DNA of 64,000 nt. Source: Nitrosopumilus cobalaminigenes (GTDB lineage: Archaea > Thermoproteota > Nitrososphaeria > Nitrososphaerales > Nitrosopumilaceae). A program made the translations under genes and the position numbers. This document shows, piece after piece, positions 26,526-34,276 of this stretch. Position 1 is the first letter of the stretch, and each line of letters starts with the position of its first letter. The stretch covers positions 1,014,590 through 1,078,589 of the forward strand of contig NZ_CP026993.1 of assembly GCF_013407145.1 (NCBI RefSeq), in the 5' to 3' direction. Below the pieces are notes generated by a model. It ran no database searches, had not been told where the DNA came from, and saw only the letters and a list, made by a program, of their open reading frames with translations.

Positions 26526-27041
26526 TTATGCTACAGGATCTGCAGGTGCAGTAGCCTCTGTAGCAAGAAACTTGTCAATCTCATTAATGCCCAGTTTATC
26601 TCTACCAAGAAGATCAAACTTTTGTAAAATTGTTTCAAACTTTGTTTCTTCTTGTACTTGTTCGTTTACAAACCATTCTAGGAAAACATATGTTGAATGA
26701 TCTTTTTCTTTTTGAGCAATCTCAACCATATGATGAATTGCTTTTGTTACAGCTTGTTCATTTTTCAAAGCAGTTTTGATTAACAGTTCAAGAGACTTGT
26801 AAGAGCCAGACGGAGCTTTTGTTGCAGGAATTGTTGCAATGCTTCCAAGTGAATTAAGATAACGAACTATTTTTAGCATATGTGTTCGCTCCTCATCGGA
26901 CTGGGCATAGAAATAATCTGCAGCCCCCTGATATCCAGTAACTTCACACCAAGATGCCATTGCCAGATAGCTATTTGCAGCAGAGGCTTCAAGAGTCACT
27001 TGATCATTTAGGGCTTTTTTCATTTTAGTAGATAGTTTCAT
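26526..27041 (-). CDS. ferritin (non-heme iron storage)
   Basis: A 171-residue ferritin that oxidises and stores iron in a 24-mer shell. Four-helix-bundle motifs with ferroxidase residues are visible: LEASAANSYLAM (first Glu), DEERTHMLK (Glu and His), KNEQAVTKAIHHM and VNEQVQEET. The C-terminal tail ATAPADPVA is short. Start ATG at 27039-27041. Confidence 0.93.
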   Translation of the reverse strand: MKLSTKMKKALNDQVTLEASAANSYLAMASWCEVTGYQGAADYFYAQSDEERTHMLKIVRYLNSLGSIATIPATKAPSGSYKSLELLIKTALKNEQAVTKAIHHMVEIAQKEKDHSTYVFLEWFVNEQVQEETKFETILQKFDLLGRDKLGINEIDKFLATEATAPADPVA

Positions 27042-27093
27042 GACTTCTCATTAACGTAGATTCGTTCTATTAAAAAAACTTACTAAATAGAAC

Positions 27094-27783
27094 TCAAGGG
27101 GTTTCTAAAGAAACACCAGTACATGAGAAATTTGTTCTATCTCTGATTTCAGTGTCCTGAATTCCAGAATATGAATAAATGAAAGTAGTGTCATGAAGAT
27201 AAGTTCCATAGCCGGTTATCTCACATTTCGTAAAGGCCCAGGTTTGAATAACAATTCCATAGCCATCAATAACCTCAACATCAATATCAAATTCATTAAG
27301 GGAGGCACCTTTATCCATCCAATCTGAAATAAAATTATAATAATTTATTTTGCCACTACTTGGAAGAGATTCTAAATAAAATTGAGGGTTAGAATCACGA
27401 AAATCATATACTCTTCCACGGGGATCGTTTGGATCTGCTGAATCAGCACTAGCAAATGCAAATTTTTCAAAAAAATGAACAGAGAAAGGTTCTACAATAT
27501 TTGAAATCACAATTCTAAAAGACTGAGCGTTTTCTTCGTTAGGATACATTGTTTGTGCAGCAGTAACTTCAGTGAGTGGAGATGGAATTTCAATTATTTT
27601 ATTTTCTATCAAATATTCTAATGATGAAATATAATCAGTTTCTGAAATTGAACCTTCTGACCACCATTTTGCATTATTTTTTACCCAATCAGGGATACTC
27701 GAATCAGAAGCTGAAACAGTTAATGATAAACCAAGAATGGAAATAATAGAAATTGTAAAAATTATTGTCAATCTAAAATTCAT
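27094..27783 (-). CDS. secreted protein with thaumarchaeal IPxWVKNNA module
   Basis: A 229-residue protein with a signal peptide (residues 1-25). Next comes SIPDWVKNNAKWWSEGSIS...LEYLIENKIIEIP, a module of about 40 residues that I recall as frequent in exported thaumarchaeal proteins. The remaining 150 residues form a domain with paired cysteines near the end (TKCEITG and FSCTGV), perhaps a disulphide. The function of the main domain is unknown. It is transcribed alone. Confidence 0.7.
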   Translation of the reverse strand: MNFRLTIIFTISIISILGLSLTVSASDSSIPDWVKNNAKWWSEGSISETDYISSLEYLIENKIIEIPSPLTEVTAAQTMYPNEENAQSFRIVISNIVEPFSVHFFEKFAFASADSADPNDPRGRVYDFRDSNPQFYLESLPSSGKINYYNFISDWMDKGASLNEFDIDVEVIDGYGIVIQTWAFTKCEITGYGTYLHDTTFIYSYSGIQDTEIRDRTNFSCTGVSLETP

Positions 27784-27816
27784 AAAAAATGTTGAAGAGT
27801 GTAGAATTTAAATGAT

Positions 27817-29088
27817 TTAGAAGATAGGTCCAAATTTCAAGAATGCAAATATGACTGCAAATCCAATCAAGAAAATAATTCCAGACACACTTATTATTTT
27901 TAATCCAAGTGAAGGCTGATGTTCTTTATCAAGGAATTTTCCTGTAACTAGTCTAAAATTAAAAATTGCAATTATTGGTGCAATAACAAATGACAAAACA
28001 GTTGCAAAGTCAACTAGTTCTTTGAGGTTGTTTCCAAACTGAAATACAACTACAAGAGACCCAGTGGAAATAACAAGTAAGAAAATCACATAAAAAGTGC
28101 GGAATTTTGTGCGTATTTTTTCCTCTTTTTTAGTAAAAATGAGTTCAATAGTTCGTTGCAATGATCTAGAATAACCATCTAAAACTGCAATGATTGTACC
28201 AAACATCACAGTAAAAGCAGAAGCTGCAATGATGATATAGCTCCAATCACCAATAGTATGTGTGTATAGTTGAACTATTTCATTTGCAAATTGAGAATTA
28301 CTATTTGGTAATTCTTCTCCAGAACCATGAAAAATAAAGGCACCAAGTGTAACAAACATTATTGCAAGAATTCCAGTGATAAGATAAGATAGTCGAAATT
28401 CAAACAGAGTTTCTTTAAGTGTTGGTTTGTATTTTGTTTGTTTTATTCTCTCCAATGTCCACAAGCTATTCCAGCTTGAAAGATCAACTGCGGTTGGCAT
28501 CCATCCCATCAATGCAAGTAAGAAAAAGATTCCAGAGATATCCCATAGATCTTTTGGTTCAAAACCTGCAACAGGTTCTAGTGGACCGTTATACAATGTA
28601 AGCAAGAATGCAGAAACTGTAGATACGACTAGAACAATTGCAATAATTTTGATAAGACTATCAAGTACATTGTATTTTCCAATAGCCAAAACAGATACAC
28701 AAACTGCAAATAAAATGATTACAGTCCATTCTCCAAGATAATCAATTCCAAACAAGTTTTCAAAAAAACCTGCAGTGACAAATCCTACTGCACCTGTAAC
28801 AAAAAACATTGAACTAATCGTTAATAGAAAATACAACCACAGGGCAGGCTTGCCAAGTGTTTTGTAACCATCAATAATACTTGTTTGTGTAGAATTTGCA
28901 TATCGCGAACCATATTCAAAGAAAGGGTACTTTAGTAGAGTTACCAATATCACAAACCCCACAATGAATAAACCATAATCCGCTCCAGCCCGAGTAGACT
29001 GTACAAGATGAGATACACCAATTGCAGTACATGCAAACAATATTCCAGGTCCGGCAGTCTTTGAGAAACGAGATAGATTCAGATTCAT
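27817..29088 (-). CDS. Nramp-related membrane transporter
   Basis: About 423 residues and 11 membrane helices, starting MNLNLSRFSKTAGPGILFAC. The order of helices and the GPGILF opening fit the Nramp fold. The metal-binding DPGN motif of helix 1 is absent, replaced by AIGVSHLV, and helix 6 lacks the usual MPH (MGWMPTAVDLS instead). The substrate may therefore not be Mn2+/Fe2+; Mg2+ or another ion is possible. The frame extends two codons to a TTG at 29094; ATG 29088 is preferred. Confidence 0.75.
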   Translation of the reverse strand: MNLNLSRFSKTAGPGILFACTAIGVSHLVQSTRAGADYGLFIVGFVILVTLLKYPFFEYGSRYANSTQTSIIDGYKTLGKPALWLYFLLTISSMFFVTGAVGFVTAGFFENLFGIDYLGEWTVIILFAVCVSVLAIGKYNVLDSLIKIIAIVLVVSTVSAFLLTLYNGPLEPVAGFEPKDLWDISGIFFLLALMGWMPTAVDLSSWNSLWTLERIKQTKYKPTLKETLFEFRLSYLITGILAIMFVTLGAFIFHGSGEELPNSNSQFANEIVQLYTHTIGDWSYIIIAASAFTVMFGTIIAVLDGYSRSLQRTIELIFTKKEEKIRTKFRTFYVIFLLVISTGSLVVVFQFGNNLKELVDFATVLSFVIAPIIAIFNFRLVTGKFLDKEHQPSLGLKIISVSGIIFLIGFAVIFAFLKFGPIF

Positions 29089-29179
29089 GCTCAAAAAATT
29101 ATGAAAAATCCTGCATATAACCTAAAATTCTTTGAATTTCAACCAGAAGCACAATTCTAATTTTCCATAGCCTAGAAAA

Positions 29180-29545
29180 CTAGACAGGGTTAACATTCCA
29201 AGAACCATCTACCCAAACACCAATTACTTTGGCATTCAAATTCCATGATGAAATAACTTCAACTGCATTTTTTATTTGAGATATGTGTTCCTCATCAGAT
29301 ACAGGATTTGCTGCACAGTCATAGTGTCCAGATACAACAACTAGTTCAGATTTGTGCGCATTTATGGAGATTCCAACTTTGGTTTTAACTGATTCAGCAA
29401 CATCAGTGATTTTTTTGTCAACACCAGGTTCAGTTATAGTATCAACAAAATCTGCAGAATAGTTTTCTTTAATCCATTTGTTCAGGTGGATTTGAATTCG
29501 TCCATCCATACAAGATACAGATGTTGCAAATTTTCCTTCAGCCAT
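29180..29545 (-). CDS. miniature beta-carbonic-anhydrase-like protein
   Basis: A 121-residue protein with the zinc-site motifs of beta carbonic anhydrases: SCMDGRIQ (Cys, Asp, Arg) near residue 11 and GHYDCA (His-x2-Cys) near residue 73. Normal family members exceed 165 residues, so this is a reduced version missing the usual flanking helices. Activity cannot be asserted; carbonate chemistry would suit an autotroph using bicarbonate. Start ATG 29543-29545. Confidence 0.6.
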   Translation of the reverse strand: MAEGKFATSVSCMDGRIQIHLNKWIKENYSADFVDTITEPGVDKKITDVAESVKTKVGISINAHKSELVVVSGHYDCAANPVSDEEHISQIKNAVEVISSWNLNAKVIGVWVDGSWNVNPV

Positions 29546-29574
29546 ACCAAAATGAAAACAAACTTCCTTAAAAA

Positions 29575-30129
29575 TTATTTTTTATACATAAAGCAATCAG
29601 ATGTATGATCATTTACCATTCCTACTGCCTGCATCAAGGCATAACAAATTGTAGGACCTATGAAATTAAAGCCACGTTTTTTTAGATCTTTGCTCAATTT
29701 TTCTGAAATATCGCTGGTTGCAGGTAAATCAGATTGTTTTTTGAATTTATTTTTGATTGGCTTGTAATTTACAAAACCCCAAAGATATTTGTCAAATGAG
29801 CCAAATTCATCCTGAACTTTTAAGAATAATTTTGCATTATTTATTGCAGAATTAATTTTCAGTTTATTTCGGATAATTGATTCATCTTGGAGTAGTCTTT
29901 CTACGTGTTTTTGAGTGTATTTTGAGACTTTTTTAACATCGAAATTAGAAAATGCCTTCCGATATCCTTCCCTACGATTAAGTATTGTAGTCCAAGATAG
30001 TCCAGCTTGCGCGCCCTCCAATATCAAAAATTCAAATAATTTTTCATCATCATGTTGCGGCGTTCCCCATTCATTATCATGGTATGTGGTGTTGGGTTCA
30101 TCTTTTGCCCACAAACATCTCTTTTTCAC
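29575..30129 (-). CDS. tag: DNA-3-methyladenine glycosylase I
   Basis: Excises 3-methyladenine from alkylated DNA. 184 residues, as in bacterial Tag. It begins KKRCLWA with YHDNEWG next (zinc Cys and His), carries LEGAQAGLSWTTILNRR for base recognition and GFNFIGPTICYALMQAVGMVNDH, and supplies the last zinc ligands in DHTSDC. The start is GTG. The gene is more typical of bacteria and was probably acquired. Confidence 0.93.
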   Translation of the reverse strand: MKKRCLWAKDEPNTTYHDNEWGTPQHDDEKLFEFLILEGAQAGLSWTTILNRREGYRKAFSNFDVKKVSKYTQKHVERLLQDESIIRNKLKINSAINNAKLFLKVQDEFGSFDKYLWGFVNYKPIKNKFKKQSDLPATSDISEKLSKDLKKRGFNFIGPTICYALMQAVGMVNDHTSDCFMYKK

Positions 30130-30177
30130 AGTTTAGTTTATGAAATGATTCAAAATAACAGTTACCAAAGAATAACC

Positions 30178-30603
30178 ATGAAATTAAATCCACAACTATT
30201 ACAAATCAATAGGAATTTTCTCATATGCTTTATCATTTCAGCCTCATTATCTGCAGTTGCCGCTCAACTATTAGGGGATCAAGAAAATTATATTAATACA
30301 ACAATTACAATAATTATCGGATACATTATTTATTTTGGAATATTTTCCATTCTGTTTTATTTTGATAACAAAGATAGATACAAATCTATGAAATCAAAAT
30401 TAATCAAAAAAGAATTACTAGCTTTGATTTCATCATTTGGAGTAGGGGAGATTATTTATCTTGGAATAAGATGGCCCACACTCTACTATTTTCTTGAAAT
30501 TGGAATTGAACCATACTTGGCATCATTAATTTCAGAAGTAATTGCTACAGGATGCTATATGGCATCAGTAACAGTTTTTCTTAGAAAAACAAAAACGTTC
30601 TAG
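30178..30603 (+). CDS. membrane protein, four helices
   Basis: About 141 residues from ATG 30178. Hydrophobic segments lie near residues 13-32, 42-62, 83-100 and 112-135. The open frame begins far upstream at 30052, but that part is antisense to the coding sequence of tag and is rejected; an ATG at 30145 is the other option. No family recognised. It abuts the converging CBS gene with no spacer. Confidence 0.6.
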   Translation: MKLNPQLLQINRNFLICFIISASLSAVAAQLLGDQENYINTTITIIIGYIIYFGIFSILFYFDNKDRYKSMKSKLIKKELLALISSFGVGEIIYLGIRWPTLYYFLEIGIEPYLASLISEVIATGCYMASVTVFLRKTKTF

Positions 30604-31002
30604 TTATTTTGCTAATTGTGTAACTAAATCAGTAGAAGTTATTATTCCAACTATTTTTCCATTTTCAGTAACAGCTAATTTCCTAATCTTTTTTGTAGTC
30701 ATTCTTTCAGCAGCAGCTGAAATTGGTTCATTGTGATTTATTGTGATTAATGGAGAAGACATTATATTTTCTACAGCAGTGTTAAGGGGAAGATCATTTG
30801 CTGCAATCCGTGTTGCATAGTCTCTATCAGTTACAATACCTACAGGATTATTATTATCTTGAACCAATATTGCACCAATTCCACCTTGTTCCATCATTTT
30901 TGCTACTTGTAGAGCAGTAGTAGAACGATTAACAGTAATTAATGCTCTAGTCATTATGTCTTGAATCAAGATAGAAGAAGAATTGAAATCCTCACGACCC
31001 AT
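30604..31002 (-). CDS. CBS-domain pair protein
   Basis: A 132-residue protein made of two CBS domains: IQDIMTRALITVNRSTTALQVAKMM...GIVTDRDYATRI and VENIMSSPLITINHNEPISAAAERM...GIITSTDLVTQL. Such stand-alone pairs bind adenosine nucleotides and act as energy sensors. Start ATG 31000-31002. The partner is unknown. Confidence 0.9.
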   Translation of the reverse strand: MGREDFNSSSILIQDIMTRALITVNRSTTALQVAKMMEQGGIGAILVQDNNNPVGIVTDRDYATRIAANDLPLNTAVENIMSSPLITINHNEPISAAAERMTTKKIRKLAVTENGKIVGIITSTDLVTQLAK

Positions 31003-31101
31003 TACTTGCGTGAGGAATTGTAATATTTAAGATCTTCATAATTAAATATTTTAAAACATGCTTGAGATTACCATCAAAACGAATCCAAAACATATCAAAT
31101 G

Positions 31102-31111
31102 TTTTTATATT
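31102..31111 (+). promoter_or_regulatory. TATA box of the DUF5654 pair
   Basis: TTTTTATATT lies 22-32 nt before ATG 31134, so the message should begin almost at that codon. This rejects the longer frame opening at 31062. Confidence 0.55.
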
Positions 31112-31133
31112 AACTTTGAAAAATCAATTTACA

Positions 31134-31385
31134 ATGGGTGACGAAGACAAATCAGCACCTCTAAAACAAGAAATTCTAGATAAAATAGCAGCACTAGTTA
31201 CTGCAGCCTTTGGTTTAGTTGCAGCTCTTGCATGGAATGATACAATCAAGGCAGTCTTCAAAGAAATTTTTGGTACTGCGGATGCAATTGGTCCGATGTT
31301 GATTTATGCCATCATGGTTACAATTATCGCAGTGATTCTAACAATTATTGTAGCACGTGCAGCATCAAGGGCAAAAAGTTCGTGA
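31134..31385 (+). CDS. DUF5654 membrane protein, copy 1
   Basis: 83 residues from ATG 31134 (MGDEDKSAPLKQEILDKIAA). Two hydrophobic helices, ALVTAAFGLVAALAW and MLIYAIMVTIIAVILTIIVA, are linked by NDTIKAVFKEIFGTADAIG. This matches the archaeal DUF5654 family of unknown function. Its TGA overlaps the GTG start of copy 2. The central 198 bp are nearly identical to those of copy 2. Confidence 0.8.
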   Translation: MGDEDKSAPLKQEILDKIAALVTAAFGLVAALAWNDTIKAVFKEIFGTADAIGPMLIYAIMVTIIAVILTIIVARAASRAKSS

Positions 31386-31627
31386 GTGCGTTGAGTACAG
31401 AAAAGTCATCATTATACAAAGAGATTTTAGATAAAATAGCAGCACTAGTTACTGCAGCCTTTGGTTTAGTTGCAGCTCTTGCATGGAATGATGCAATCAA
31501 GGCAGTCTTCAAAGAAATTTTCGGTACTGCGGATGCAATTGGTCCGATGTTGATTTATGCCATCATGGTTACAATTATCGCAGTGATTCTAACAATTATT
31601 GTAGCACGTGCAGCATCAAGGGCAAAA
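31179..31627 (+). repeat. tandem 198-bp duplication
   Basis: Bases 31179-31376 and 31430-31627 align without gaps. I count two substitutions over 198 bp, one of them silent. The unit spans the body of both DUF5654 genes. Confidence 0.9.
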
Positions 31628-31753
31628 TCAATGATGAGACAAGAAATTTTTCAATGCAAGTTGTGTGAATTTACAACAAAGATTGAATCTGAATTCATAG
31701 AACACACTATGAAAGAGCATGCTGCAAGTCAAGACAAATTCTTATCAAAATAG
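31382..31753 (+). CDS. DUF5654 membrane protein with C2H2 zinc finger, copy 2
   Basis: 123 residues from GTG 31382, translationally coupled to copy 1 (GTGA overlap). The first 83 residues repeat copy 1, with one residue changed in the core (Thr to Ala after WND). The added C-terminus holds a classical finger, CKLC-x12-H-x4-H (FQCKLCEFTTKIES...). A membrane hairpin fused to a DNA- or protein-binding finger is unusual. It ends one base before a converging small membrane protein gene. Confidence 0.78.
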   Translation: MSALSTEKSSLYKEILDKIAALVTAAFGLVAALAWNDAIKAVFKEIFGTADAIGPMLIYAIMVTIIAVILTIIVARAASRAKSMMRQEIFQCKLCEFTTKIESEFIEHTMKEHAASQDKFLSK

Positions 31754-31754
31754 A

Positions 31755-31940
31755 TTAGACCAGTGATGGTCTGTCATAAAAAAAGATAAAAATTACACCG
31801 CCTAAAATTACAAAGGAGGCCATAAAGTAGATTAACACATGTAAAATCCCTAAAATTTTACTATAGTAACTTCCGACAAAAATTATTACAACACCTATCA
31901 ATACAAGAAAAATTCCAATGCCCAGATTTACAAAATCCAC
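31755..31940 (-). CDS. small membrane protein, two helices
   Basis: 61 residues with two hydrophobic stretches, LGIGIFLVLIGVVIIFVGSYY and ILHVLIYFMASFVILGGVIF, and a polar tail YDRPSLV. The start is GTG 31938-31940. It converges on the DUF5654 pair with a 1-bp gap. No family recognised. Confidence 0.6.
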   Translation of the reverse strand: MDFVNLGIGIFLVLIGVVIIFVGSYYSKILGILHVLIYFMASFVILGGVIFIFFYDRPSLV

Positions 31941-32201
31941 AAGTAAAAGAAAACCAAGTAAGGATAAGTAGATTTCATTTTTCTAAAAATATGAACAATC
32001 CAAAAAATGCATGGCATTGCAGTCTCATTTCTTAAATAAATTTACAAATAATTTTGAATATATCACAAGGGGAAGTTGAATATGACCAATTTCTATGAGC
32101 AACAGCACAGAAAATCATAAACACAGATGTCAATATGCTAGTCAAAGTAATGTTTTTGGAAAGATAACTTCTAGATGTACACTAATCTACACAACAGAAT
32201 T
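31941..32201. other. intergenic stretch without a supported gene
   Basis: AT-rich sequence between the small membrane protein and the micro-ORF pair. A 48-codon frame (32095-32241, plus strand) exists but overlaps the 3' end of the minus-strand ORF and has no convincing features. No repeat, RNA fold or tRNA is visible. Confidence 0.4.
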
Positions 32202-32339
32202 TCATGAGAATTTTTTCTTAGTTTCCTTATACGCAATATAGGAAAGAAAATCAGAGACGGTTTGAAAAGGAGTATTTCCACTCAGGTTTTTCTCAATATA
32301 TGCAGAAACTTTTTTAGCTAATTTTTGACTATCAGTCAT
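32202..32339 (-). CDS. 45-residue helical microprotein
   Basis: From ATG 32337-32339 it encodes MTDSQKLAKKVSAYIEKNLS, a short loop, then VSDFLSYIAYKETKKKFS. Two amphipathic basic helices. Its start overlaps the end of the upstream 35-residue ORF by 8 bp, suggesting coupled translation. Unrecognised. Confidence 0.5.
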   Translation of the reverse strand: MTDSQKLAKKVSAYIEKNLSGNTPFQTVSDFLSYIAYKETKKKFS

Positions 32340-32439
32340 TTTGATACTCCTTTTGAAGTAATTCAATAGTTTCAGGAGTTAATTTGGCAAAACATTTGTT
32401 TAATTCATCTTCATCAAGTTCTTCATCATGAAATAGCAT
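32332..32439 (-). CDS. 35-residue acidic microprotein
   Basis: From ATG 32437-32439: MLFHDEELDEDELNKCFAKL, then TPETIELLQKEYQND. It is acidic at the N-terminus, while the downstream ORF product is basic, and the frames overlap by 8 bp. Both open and close cleanly, but they are short enough that chance cannot be excluded. Confidence 0.45.
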   Translation of the reverse strand: MLFHDEELDEDELNKCFAKLTPETIELLQKEYQND

Positions 32440-32598
32440 GCTGAATTAAAATTGGAATTCAATATTCATTACATTAGTTAGTAAGAAACATGTACAAAAT
32501 ACTCAAAAATATAGCAGTTTTTAACTAAATGATATATCAATTTAGAATATACGTGCGTGACTCACCACCAATAAATAATTCCTAGTTAAAGGCTGATC

Positions 32599-33204
32599 AT
32601 GCAAACTATTTCAATAAATTATATTTTAGAATCCATGAATGACGGAAAAAATTATTTTGGCGACATGTGGGAAACTTGCTTAAACAATAACAAAAGATTC
32701 AACAGAACTAAATTAAAAGAAATCTTGAAAAAAATGGAAGAGTTAGGACACATCAAAAAACACGGATACAAAAATGATGCATATTATGAAAAACATTATC
32801 ACTATTCTCTTGAAGAAAACATAGGATTCGTTAATAATTTGATTTTCACATATGAATCTAAAATAAATTCAGCATTAAGAAAATTAGAAAGTAAGAAAAT
32901 ATTTTTAGACATATCAAAAAATTTGACTTCCTATAAATTCAGCAAATATACAAAAACAGATTATGAGTCATTGTTAATTGCCATGACAAGTATGTTTGAA
33001 TTAGCATCATCTATTTTATGGACAAAAGAAAATAGTGAAGATGCAGAGCTAAAAAAAGAATTGAAAAATTGCTTTAAGCAAATTAATGATTTCATGGATG
33101 AAACAAATCAAAAATTGTTAGAAGGAAGAAAAACTCAAGAAAGAATTTTACTACAAAAAGACTTTAGCAGTAAAATTCCAAAAGCAGGATATCTCAAAAT
33201 TTAG
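32599..33204 (+). CDS. probable winged-helix regulator
   Basis: 201 residues. The N-terminus (about 1-75) has the order of a winged helix: ISINYILESM, FNRTKLKEILKKMEELGHIKKHG, then an aromatic, histidine-rich wing (YYEKHYHYSLE). The rest is helical (TDYESLLIAMTSMFELASSIL) and may dimerise or sense a ligand. The family is not recognised. It stands alone after a long upstream region. Confidence 0.6.
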   Translation: MQTISINYILESMNDGKNYFGDMWETCLNNNKRFNRTKLKEILKKMEELGHIKKHGYKNDAYYEKHYHYSLEENIGFVNNLIFTYESKINSALRKLESKKIFLDISKNLTSYKFSKYTKTDYESLLIAMTSMFELASSILWTKENSEDAELKKELKNCFKQINDFMDETNQKLLEGRKTQERILLQKDFSSKIPKAGYLKI

Positions 33205-33375
33205 AATAAGATTGACAAATGTCACTAGAGACACTTACTAGATCCTCATCATAGTGCCCCTAGCAACAGATTATTTCAAATTCTGTGATATATACAATAA
33301 TCCACTATAAGTTTAGATTTCAAAATAAATTATAGAGTAAAAACTAAAATCACAGAAAAATTTAGCAACATAGTC

Positions 33376-33831
33376 ATGATTGAAGAAAAACTTGAATCGA
33401 TGGGAATTAAACTTCCAAATCCACCTACACCTGCAGGATCATATGTACCTGCAATAAAAACAGGAAATCTGTTGTTTATTTCGGGACAAATTCCAATGGA
33501 AGATGGCAAAGTGTTATTCACAGGCAAAGTGACTGACGATAATTTAGAGACTGCACAAAAATCAGCAAGAATGTGTGCAATTAACCTTCTAGCTCAAATG
33601 AAGAGAGAATTAGGAAATCTAGATAAAGTAACACGAATTGTAAAGGTTTCAGGATTTGTAAACTCAGATTCAGAATTTTACCAACACCCAAAAGTCATCA
33701 ATCCAGCATCAGATTTGTTCTTTGAAGTGTTTGGAGAAAAAGGAAAACATGCCAGAATTGCATTAGGTGCTGCTTGTTTGCCACTTAATTCAATGACAGA
33801 AATTGATGCAATTGTAGAATTTTCAAATTAA
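33376..33831 (+). CDS. RidA/YjgF-family protein
   Basis: 151 residues. Hallmarks are PAGSYVPAIKTGNLLFISGQIP near the start, NLLAQMKRELGNLDKVTRIVKVSGFV in the middle, and ARIALGAACLPLNSMTEIDAIVEF at the end, where the arginine is the catalytic one of RidA enamine/imine deaminases. It belongs to the slightly longer branch of the family. It probably removes reactive enamines from PLP enzymes. Confidence 0.9.
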   Translation: MIEEKLESMGIKLPNPPTPAGSYVPAIKTGNLLFISGQIPMEDGKVLFTGKVTDDNLETAQKSARMCAINLLAQMKRELGNLDKVTRIVKVSGFVNSDSEFYQHPKVINPASDLFFEVFGEKGKHARIALGAACLPLNSMTEIDAIVEFSN

Positions 33832-33876
33832 TCAATTTGGAAATTTTCTTAAATAGATTTTTTCATTTATTCAGTC

Positions 33877-34074
33877 ATGGTACAAATGTGTCGAGGTTTA
33901 TGTGAACGCCTAAAATCAACTTCGTTTACAAATAATTTACGATACAAAATTGGACAAAAGTGGTGTTCATTGTGTGCATTGTTTTTCTTCACTGAAGAAA
34001 ATACATGTCCATGTTGTAAAACAAGATTACGAACAAAAGCTAGGAGTAAAAAACATGAATTGCCCCGAATGTAA
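33877..34074 (+). CDS. zinc-ribbon protein MCRGLCE type
   Basis: 65 residues from ATG 33877: MVQMCRGLCERLKS, then YKIGQKWCSLCALFF, TEENTCPCCKTRLRTKA. The WCSLC and CPCC pairs form a zinc ribbon, and similar MCRGLCE...CPCC proteins are common in this lineage as I recall. TTAAATA about 20-30 nt upstream marks a promoter with almost no leader. It overlaps the next gene by 20 nt. Confidence 0.72.
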   Translation: MVQMCRGLCERLKSTSFTNNLRYKIGQKWCSLCALFFFTEENTCPCCKTRLRTKARSKKHELPRM

Positions 34075-34219
34075 ACATGAAAAAGGCAAATGCGAATGTC
34101 TATGTTGTTGCTCAATTTCACAAATTGGTTGTGTTTATTGCATATTGCCAGTACTAGGATTAAGGCAAATTAAGAAATTCCTAAGAAAAAGAAAATCAAA
34201 TAAAAAAATCCAAAGTTAA
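34055..34219 (+). CDS. 54-residue cysteine-rich protein
   Basis: From ATG 34055, preceded by a good Shine-Dalgarno (TAGGAGT, 8 nt upstream) inside the previous gene. The start MNCPECKHEKGKCECLCCCS contains seven cysteines, followed by a hydrophobic stretch (IGCVYCILPVLGL) and a basic tail. It looks like a metal-binding domain next to a membrane-associating segment. The frame opens earlier at 33950, but the strong ribosome site selects 34055. Confidence 0.65.
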   Translation: MNCPECKHEKGKCECLCCCSISQIGCVYCILPVLGLRQIKKFLRKRKSNKKIQS

Positions 34220-34276
34220 GAAGATTACTATACATAAAGAGAAACAATTCATATACCGTAATGATTCAGTGAAAAA

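Noticed and set aside
30052-30177. N-terminal extension of the membrane protein frame
   Set aside because: It lies opposite the start of tag, whose catalytic residues are intact; internal ATGs at 30145 or 30178 are better starts.
32095-32241. 48-codon plus-strand ORF beginning MSNSTENHKHRCQYASQ
   Set aside because: It overlaps the 3' end of the minus-strand micro-ORF, lacks a complete metal motif and has an ordinary hydrophobic end. I could not support it.
33205-33375. Gap before the RidA gene checked for RNA genes and microproteins
   Set aside because: No frame over 20 codons with a sensible start, no tRNA fold and no repeat was seen.
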